Shown here: positions 55,745 through 64,000 of the stretch, piece after piece
Numbering within the stretch: position 1 is the stretch's first letter
Layout: every line of letters begins with the position of its first letter
NCBI GenBank assembly: GCA_949283205.1
Contig: CASDSD010000003.1
Coordinates: 39,091-103,090, forward strand
Source of the DNA: an uncultured Alistipes sp.
Lineage (GTDB): Bacteria > Bacteroidota > Bacteroidia > Bacteroidales > Rikenellaceae
Reading direction: 5' to 3'
Length of the DNA: 64,000 nucleotides
Position numbers and translations under genes: made by a program
Notes under the pieces: generated by a model
Told to the model about the DNA's origin: nothing
What the model saw: only the letters and a program-made list of their open reading frames with translations
Database searches by the model: none

Positions 55745-55759
55745 TTAAAAACTGCTATT
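55745..55759 (+). repeat. 15-bp direct repeat, copy 2
   Basis: TTAAAAACTGCTATT, ending one base before the ATG of the transporter; pairs with 55118-55132. Confidence 0.8.
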
Positions 55760-55760
55760 T

Positions 55761-57446
55761 ATGTTCAAAGGACAACCAAAAGGTTTGTATGCCCTCTCGC
55801 TGGCCAATACGGGCGAGCGCTTCGGCTACTACACCATGCTCGCGATCTTCACCCTCTTCCTGCAGGCGAAGTTCGGTTACACCGAGGCGGTCACTACCCA
55901 GATCTACGGTATTTTCCTCGCCGCGGTATATTTCATGCCCTTCTTCGGCGGTATTCTGGCCGACAAGTTCGGATTCGGCAAGATGGTCACGCTCGGTATC
56001 TTCATCATGTTCGCCGGTTATGCGCTGCTGTCGATACCTACGGGTACGGGCTTCGCGGGACAGGCCCTCATGTTCGGAGCTCTGGCGCTCATAGCGTGCG
56101 GTACGGGCCTCTTCAAGGGTAACCTGCAGGTGCTGGTGGGAAATCTGTACGACGATCCGGCCTATCAGGCAAAGCGCGACAACGCCTTCTCGATCTTCTA
56201 CATGGCCATCAACATCGGCGCCATGTTCGCTCCCGGTATGGCGAAGTGGATCACCAACCATTTCCTCGCACAGGACGGACTGGTATATAACGGTCAGATT
56301 CCCGCCCTTGCGCACCAGTATCTCGAGCTGGGGTCGAACATGCCGGCGGAGCCGCTGGCGAAACTCCAGGAGCTGGCCGCATCGATGGGGACGCAGATGA
56401 CCGACCTGGCAGCCTTCTCGCAGCACTATATCGAGAAACTCTCGACGGCATACAACATGGGCTTCGGCGTGGCCTGCATATCGCTGGTAATATCATACCT
56501 CATATATGTGGGCTTCCGCAAGACCTTCAAGCATGCCGACGTGACGGCCAAACAGCAGGCTGCCGCCGAGAGCGCTGCAGGCGTACACCACGTGGAGCTT
56601 ACGGCCGAGCAGACCAAGTCGCGCATTACGGCCCTGCTGCTCGTATTCGCCGTGGTGATCTTCTTCTGGATGGCATTCCACCAGAACGGCTCGACGATGA
56701 CATTCTTCGCACGCGACTACACGACCTCCGAGGCGACGGGCATCACCCGCATGGGCTTCGATATTCTGAACCTTGTGCTTGTTCTGGTTGGAGTCTATGC
56801 CATTGTCGGCCTGTTCCAGTCGGAGAAGGGCCGCGGCAAGATCATCAGCGCCGTGGTATTGGCCGCCGCTATGGGCGCGCTTTACTATCGTTATACCATC
56901 ACGCCCGATCCGGTACACATCCTGCCTTCGGACTTCCAGCAGTTCAATCCCTTCTATGTGGTTGGTCTGACCCCCATCTCGGTGGCCATATTCACGGCCC
57001 TCGCCCGCAAGGGCAAGGAGCCATCGGCACCCCGCAAGATCGGTATGGGCATGATCATCGCCGCGGGCGGTTTCCTTATCCTTACCATAGGTTCGTTCGG
57101 CCTCATGTCGCCCGCCGAGGTGAAGGCCGCGGGTGCCAGCGACACCTTCGTATCGCAGAACTGGCTGATCTCGACATATCTGGTGCTGACCTTCGCCGAG
57201 CTGCTTCTCTCGCCGATGGGTATCTCGTTCGTATCGAAGGTGGCTCCTCCCAAATACAAGGGTATGATGATGGGCTGCTGGTTCGCCGCTACGGCCGTGG
57301 GTAACTACGCCACGTCGCTCATAGGCTACCTCTGGGGCAGCGGCATGGCCCTGTGGATGGTGTGGAGCGTGCTTATCGTGCTCTGCCTGCTTTCGGCCGT
57401 GTTCATCTTCTCGATCATGAAGAAACTCGAGTCGGCGACCGAGTAG
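55761..57446 (+). CDS. POT/PTR-family proton-coupled oligopeptide transporter
   Basis: 561 residues with about 14 spans. N-terminus FKGQPKGLYALSLANTGERFGYYTMLAIF has the ER of the ExxER proton-coupling motif but Asn instead of the first Glu. FGGILADKFGFGKMV and GLFKGNLQVLVGNLYDD are PTR signatures, as is AFSIFYMAINIGAM. Imports di- and tripeptides with protons at the inner membrane. Single gene ending in a strong terminator. Common in gut Bacteroidales; may use peptides freed by surface peptidases (inference). Confidence 0.9.
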   Translation: MFKGQPKGLYALSLANTGERFGYYTMLAIFTLFLQAKFGYTEAVTTQIYGIFLAAVYFMPFFGGILADKFGFGKMVTLGIFIMFAGYALLSIPTGTGFAGQALMFGALALIACGTGLFKGNLQVLVGNLYDDPAYQAKRDNAFSIFYMAINIGAMFAPGMAKWITNHFLAQDGLVYNGQIPALAHQYLELGSNMPAEPLAKLQELAASMGTQMTDLAAFSQHYIEKLSTAYNMGFGVACISLVISYLIYVGFRKTFKHADVTAKQQAAAESAAGVHHVELTAEQTKSRITALLLVFAVVIFFWMAFHQNGSTMTFFARDYTTSEATGITRMGFDILNLVLVLVGVYAIVGLFQSEKGRGKIISAVVLAAAMGALYYRYTITPDPVHILPSDFQQFNPFYVVGLTPISVAIFTALARKGKEPSAPRKIGMGMIIAAGGFLILTIGSFGLMSPAEVKAAGASDTFVSQNWLISTYLVLTFAELLLSPMGISFVSKVAPPKYKGMMMGCWFAATAVGNYATSLIGYLWGSGMALWMVWSVLIVLCLLSAVFIFSIMKKLESATE

Positions 57447-57473
57447 TGCTGGACGTATCCGCACAGCCATGAC

Positions 57474-57509
57474 GGGCGCTCCCCATACAAGGGAGCGCCC
57501 CTCTTTTTG
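57474..57509 (+). terminator. Terminator of the peptide transporter gene
   Basis: 10-bp stem GGGCGCTCCC / GGGAGCGCCC with a 7-base loop, then CTCTTTTTG on the plus strand. Confidence 0.85.
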
Positions 57510-57616
57510 TATGTATGTGCGGGAGTGCGGAAGGATTCCCTCATGTGGTATGTATGGGCCGGGCAGACTGTACTGGGCGGACCATATCCGGATGAGACAT
57601 GTGATGGTAGCCGTGG

Positions 57617-57662
57617 AGACGACATAGGGGCCGGACATTTCAGTCCGGCCCCTATGTCGTCT
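57617..57662. other. Perfect 20-bp inverted repeat
   Basis: AGACGACATAGGGGCCGGAC and its exact complement with a 6-base loop, between convergent genes. No T-run follows on either strand; possibly a bidirectional stop or mRNA-end structure for the dCMP deaminase transcript. Confidence 0.7.
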
Positions 57663-57684
57663 GTTATATGGCTTTCTCCTCCCG

Positions 57685-58122
57685 TTATTCCTGATCGAGG
57701 GTGCGCTTGACGCACTCTATTCCCACGCGGCGCAGCAGGTCGAGCCCCTCCTCCGAGCGGTAGTCGTTGAGATAGACCACACGGCGTATGCCGGCCTGTA
57801 TGATCAGTTTCGAGCATTCGATGCAGGGGGCGTCGGTAATGTACAGCGTCGAGCCGTCGCAGTTGTTGGCGCTCTTTGCCACCTTGGTGATGGCGTTGGC
57901 CTCGGCGTGCAGTACGTACGACTTTGTCTTGCCCTGCTCGTCCTCGCAGATGTTCTCGAAGCCCGAGGGCGTGCCGTTGTAGCCGTCCGATATGATCATC
58001 TTGTCCTTGACGATCAGGGCGCCCACCTTGCGCCGCACGCAGTACGAGTTCTCGGCCCAGATGCGGGCCATGCGCAGGTAGCGCAGGTCGAGCTGACGTT
58101 GTTTCTCCTCTTCGTATCCCAT
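57685..58122 (-). CDS. Deoxycytidylate (dCMP) deaminase
   Basis: 145 residues. Zinc deaminase motifs: YVLHAEANAI (His and catalytic Glu) and DAPCIECSKLI (two Cys), with GYNGTPSGFEN near the start, all dCMP-deaminase/ComEB signatures. Converts dCMP to dUMP for thymidylate synthesis. 60 bases after secA on the same strand, so possibly cotranscribed. Confidence 0.95.
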   Translation of the reverse strand: MGYEEEKQRQLDLRYLRMARIWAENSYCVRRKVGALIVKDKMIISDGYNGTPSGFENICEDEQGKTKSYVLHAEANAITKVAKSANNCDGSTLYITDAPCIECSKLIIQAGIRRVVYLNDYRSEEGLDLLRRVGIECVKRTLDQE

Positions 58123-58182
58123 GTCGGTTGCGGATAATGATTCGTTACGTTCCGTATATTCTCCCTGTGGCGGTTGCGGCCG

Positions 58183-61476
<3,294 letters not shown>

Positions 61477-61516
61477 GGTAGGTTTTTGTTTTTTCGTTTA
61501 GTCGTTATAAATCCTA

Positions 61517-61547
61517 CAAATATAGGTATATATTTCGGAATTTCAAA
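61517..61547 (-). promoter_or_regulatory. Promoter of secA
   Basis: Minus strand TTTG (61547-61544), 19-base spacer, TATATTTG (61524-61517), about 40 bases before the ATG. Confidence 0.75.
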
Positions 61548-61654
61548 ATCCGGGATATTCAGCCCCTCTCCCCGTCCTGCGTTTTCGGCGGCGGAACGGG
61601 GCCGGCAAGGGAAAATGCTCTTTGTGGGTGGCGCTTCTCGTACGGATCGTAAGA

Positions 61655-63580
61655 TCACTCCGCGGAGCCGGCTTCGGGGAATCCCTCCGTGCCGACGCCG
61701 GCCGTCATCAGGGCCTTGAGTTCCGGCAGGTGGCGCTGATACACTCCGCGGGGCGTGGTGCCGTGGCGGCGGCAGAGCGCGGCCGCCATGCCCACCACCT
61801 CGCCCATCATGCCGCCTGTGCGCATGACGCGCACGCTGCCCAGGGCGATGTGTGTGACGCTTATGTTGCGCCCCGCCATGAAAAGGTTTTCGATGTTGCG
61901 CGAGTAGAGGCAGCGGTACGGAACGGGGTAGGGCTCGATCTCGCGCGAGTCGCTGTATGCGAGGAACGGCTCGCCGTCGAAGCCCTCGATGCGGTGGGGG
62001 TAGTGCAGGTCGATGCCCCACGTGGCCGTCACGGCGGCATCGTCGTAGCGGGAGCCTTCCGTGAGGTCCTGCTCGCGCAGCACCACGTCGCCCATCAGGC
62101 GGCGCGACTCGCGTTTGCCGCCGATGTATGCGACCCATGCGAGGCGCCGCCGCGCGAACTCTTCGCGGCGCGGGCTGCGGTTCTTGAGATATGCCCAGTT
62201 GCCGTATACGGCCAGCAGGGCGTAGTCGCGGATAAGCTCTATGTCGTATATCTGGTCCTTGTCGAGTCCCGTCTCCCAGTCCCAGTCGCCGCGGGTGATG
62301 GGTATCGCCGTCTTCTCGTCGAACTGCAGCGCCCATTCGCACTCGGGGAACGGAACGGGCTCGGCGGTCTCTTCCGAATACCACTGTACCGAAGTCCCCA
62401 TAACCAGCGAGTCGGCCCTTTCCGGAGCGCTCGGCTCACCGCTCTGTGCGCGGCTCTCGCGCCCCATGCGCAGGTCGGCCCCCGCAAGGAACCCTACGCC
62501 GGCATCGCCCGTGCAGTCGGCGAACATCGTCCCCTCGAAGCGCAGCCGCTCGCCCGTGATGATGTTCTGTCCCGTGACGGCGACGATCCTGCCGTTGCGG
62601 CACTCGACATCCGTGACTCGGGTGTTCAAATATAGGTCTATGTCGGGGTGCGACTCCACGAGACGGCGTTTCTTCTCGTCCCCGTAGTTGGATGCCGGAC
62701 CGGCGTTGTGCGTCATCTTCTCGGGATGGCGGGCGAGTATATCGTTGATCTGTGCGCTGCGCTCCGACGCTGGATCCGTTTTGGCCTCGTGGGCGTTCCA
62801 GTAGCCTACGGAGCCGATCTCGTCGAGGAGGTTGCCGAGATTGGGATACGGCGGCTGCCCGATGAGCCCCGACAGCCCCACGCGCACCTCCGAACTGTTG
62901 TTGCCGCCCAGCACGGGACGGTCCTGCACGAGGGCGACGCGGCAGCCGAGACGTGCGGCGCTCACGGCGGCGCAGCAGCCCGCGATACCTCCGCCCACAA
63001 CGACAAGATCGTACTCCCCGGCCTTGCGCGGGCGCCGCCCGACGGGGGTGAGACGCTGCCGCAGCCGTGTCATCTCCTCCTCCCCTTCGGGCGGTGCGGC
63101 AAGGGTGTCGGAGGTGATGTATATGGCGTCGCAGCGGCCGTCGAAGCCCGTGAGGTCGTGCAGCCGCAGTTCGTTGCCGCCGCGGTGCAGGGTGACGGTG
63201 CCGCCGTCCTGCCAGTGCCACTCTTCGCGTTCGGTGCCGAATACGGCCTGCAGCGGGCGGCCGTTTACCGCCACCTCGAAACGCCCGGGCGAACCGGCGC
63301 GGCTCCATCGCCTGGCCCAGTCGCGCGTACGTACCCATATGCGGTAGCGTCCCGCGCGGGATATCCCTATCGTCGTGACGGCATCCTCGACGGGATTCCC
63401 GAGCCCGTGCGCCAGCATGTAGGGCGAACCTATCGCCGGCATCGACTGCTGGTCCACGACCCAGCCGCCGCGTCTGTCGAAGCTCTCCACCTCGACGAGC
63501 ATGTCGCGTGCGGCGGCAGCATGGAACGGGAGTGCGAGCAGTGCAAGCAGTGCGAAGGAACGGATGGTGCGGAGTATCAT
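61655..63580 (-). CDS. Secreted FAD-dependent oxidoreductase
   Basis: 641 residues. Signal peptide to about residue 24 (LLALLALPFHAAAA). Residues about 25-165: beta-sandwich-like domain (WVVDQQSMPAIGSPY, GRFEVAVNGRPLQ) resembling a sugar-binding module. From about 190: FAD fold YDLVVVGGGIAGCCAAVSAA, later LVQDRPVLGGNNSSEVRVG and FADCTGDAGVGFLAG; the end has LFMAGRNISVTHIALGSVRVMRTGGMMGEVVG. This is the FAD_oxidored type often found in polysaccharide loci; substrate unknown (sugar oxidation is possible). Transcribed away from the IS element at the window end. Confidence 0.75.
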   Translation of the reverse strand: MILRTIRSFALLALLALPFHAAAARDMLVEVESFDRRGGWVVDQQSMPAIGSPYMLAHGLGNPVEDAVTTIGISRAGRYRIWVRTRDWARRWSRAGSPGRFEVAVNGRPLQAVFGTEREEWHWQDGGTVTLHRGGNELRLHDLTGFDGRCDAIYITSDTLAAPPEGEEEMTRLRQRLTPVGRRPRKAGEYDLVVVGGGIAGCCAAVSAARLGCRVALVQDRPVLGGNNSSEVRVGLSGLIGQPPYPNLGNLLDEIGSVGYWNAHEAKTDPASERSAQINDILARHPEKMTHNAGPASNYGDEKKRRLVESHPDIDLYLNTRVTDVECRNGRIVAVTGQNIITGERLRFEGTMFADCTGDAGVGFLAGADLRMGRESRAQSGEPSAPERADSLVMGTSVQWYSEETAEPVPFPECEWALQFDEKTAIPITRGDWDWETGLDKDQIYDIELIRDYALLAVYGNWAYLKNRSPRREEFARRRLAWVAYIGGKRESRRLMGDVVLREQDLTEGSRYDDAAVTATWGIDLHYPHRIEGFDGEPFLAYSDSREIEPYPVPYRCLYSRNIENLFMAGRNISVTHIALGSVRVMRTGGMMGEVVGMAAALCRRHGTTPRGVYQRHLPELKALMTAGVGTEGFPEAGSAE

Positions 63581-63659
63581 GGCATTTGGGTTTTACGGGT
63601 TTGTCGGGGTTGTGAATCAGGTGTGCGACCCTTTATGCGTGGCAGGGTGACGCCCTTCG

Positions 63660-63667
63660 CAAATTTA
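63660..63667 (-). promoter_or_regulatory. -7 element of the FAD-dependent oxidoreductase gene
   Basis: TAAATTTG on the minus strand, about 80 bases before the ATG, touching the presumed IS end at 63667. Confidence 0.4.
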
Positions 63668-64000
63668 GAAACTGTTTAAATTTATTTATAATTAATTGTA
63701 AATCAGTAGGTTAATTGGAATATTTTTTCGTAACTTTATGGTTATCAAGATATTAAAGTTATGCGCAAATACCCAACCAACCTGACTGATAAACAGTGGC
63801 AAGTTATAAAAAATATGTTAGACCCCAAAGAAAGATTCAGAACATATTCGCTGCGTTCAGTTTTTGACGGCATCCTGTACATCGTGAAGACCGGCGTTCA
63901 GTGGAGGATGCTCCCCTCGGATTTCGCTCCGTGGCAGACAGTGTATTACTATTTCAGCAAGTGGAAGAACGAGGGCTTACTGGAAGAGATCTTTGACACC
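63667..64000 (+). mobile_element. 5' part of an IS5-type insertion sequence
   Basis: The transposase gene starts at 63761. Upstream DNA from about 63667 (AGAAACTGTTTAAATTT) is A/T-rich and likely the left terminal repeat, but the right end lies outside, so the border is an estimate. Confidence 0.65.
63761..64000 (+). CDS. IS5-family transposase, N-terminal part
   Basis: 80 residues to the window edge: MRKYPTNLTDKQWQVIKNML, RTYSLRSVFDGILYIVKTGVQWRMLPSDFAPWQTVYYYF and KWKNEGLLEEI. This is the DUF4096-type N-terminal region of IS5/IS4 transposases (the LTDxQW, GxQWRxLP, W-T-VY-F-WxxxG pattern). The DDE catalytic domain would follow outside. The visible part has no disruption. Confidence 0.92.
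   Translation, partial: MRKYPTNLTDKQWQVIKNMLDPKERFRTYSLRSVFDGILYIVKTGVQWRMLPSDFAPWQTVYYYFSKWKNEGLLEEIFDT

Larger units (their letters stand above)
54757..55760. other. Gene-free region upstream of susC and the peptide transporter
   Basis: About 1 kb. 54757-55130 is A/T-rich and should hold the susC promoter, but I find no clean TTTG-N19-TAnnTTTG; the nearest is TATCTTTA (54800-54793). 55133-55744 is GC-rich with inverted repeats, an 18-bp minisatellite and a C10 run. Open frames of about 87-154 codons exist here but have Arg/Pro-biased, repeat-driven translations and are not supported as genes. Confidence 0.6.

Noticed and set aside
55118-55759. The 15-bp direct repeats as prophage or integrative-element attachment sites
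   Set aside because: No integrase or other mobility gene between them; the segment is only about 610 bp.

Overview
The window comes from a Bacteroidales chromosome with high GC, most likely Rikenellaceae (Alistipes-like; the family is an inference). Signs of the phylum are a fused LpxC-FabZ, a SusC/SusD outer-membrane pair with lipoprotein partners, TonB-type genes, and Bacteroidetes promoters of the form TTTG-N19/20-TAnnTTTG upstream of several genes. Most genes here lie on the minus strand.

Layout: 1-1.7 kb holds the end of a lipid-kinase gene, a small lipoprotein, a YjbR/MmcQ protein and tRNA-Ala(GGC). From 1.95 to 9.35 kb is a TPP-riboswitch-controlled thiamine operon, thiS-thiE-thiG-thiC-[HEAT protein]-thiH-thiF-tenI/thiD, whose last five genes are joined by ATGA stop/start overlaps or a short gap. 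From 9.5 to 14.5 kb are a TlpA-like lipoprotein, a long RluA-type pseudouridine synthase and a CoA-transferase. rimP-nusA-infB (14.5-19.3 kb) and lpxC/fabZ-lpxA (19.4-21.7 kb) follow. From 21.7 to 26.4 kb come a TonB-like protein, two unknown small proteins, a K+/H+ antiporter, and the coupled pair HD hydrolase-YgbA. From 26.7 to 29.7 kb is a 2-oxoacid:ferredoxin oxidoreductase (korA-korB).

From 29.7 to 33.3 kb lies a phage-like island: an S24 repressor coupled to an EamA transporter, transcribed away from a 97-residue protein and an apparently intact terminase large subunit, with no other virion genes. Then come an NPD/FabK-like flavoprotein, tsaD, tamB (1582 aa), exbB-exbD-tonB-DUF1573 and a glycogen branching enzyme. 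From 45.5 to 54.8 kb is a mucin/glycan-type locus: susC-susD-F5/8-type lipoprotein, then a separately transcribed M60 peptidase.

The most striking observation is in susC. Its signal-peptide codons contain a run of ten G (C10 on the plus strand, 54698-54707) that puts the start out of frame with the 1000-residue barrel; removing one G restores a normal 1067-residue SusC. This looks like a slipped-strand phase switch caught OFF, or a sequencing error in a homopolymer. A second C10 run and an 18-bp minisatellite lie in the roughly 1-kb gene-free stretch upstream (54.76-55.76 kb), inside a GC-rich segment bracketed by a 15-bp direct repeat. A POT peptide transporter, dCMP deaminase, secA, a secreted FAD-dependent oxidoreductase and the 5' part of an IS5-type transposase complete the window.
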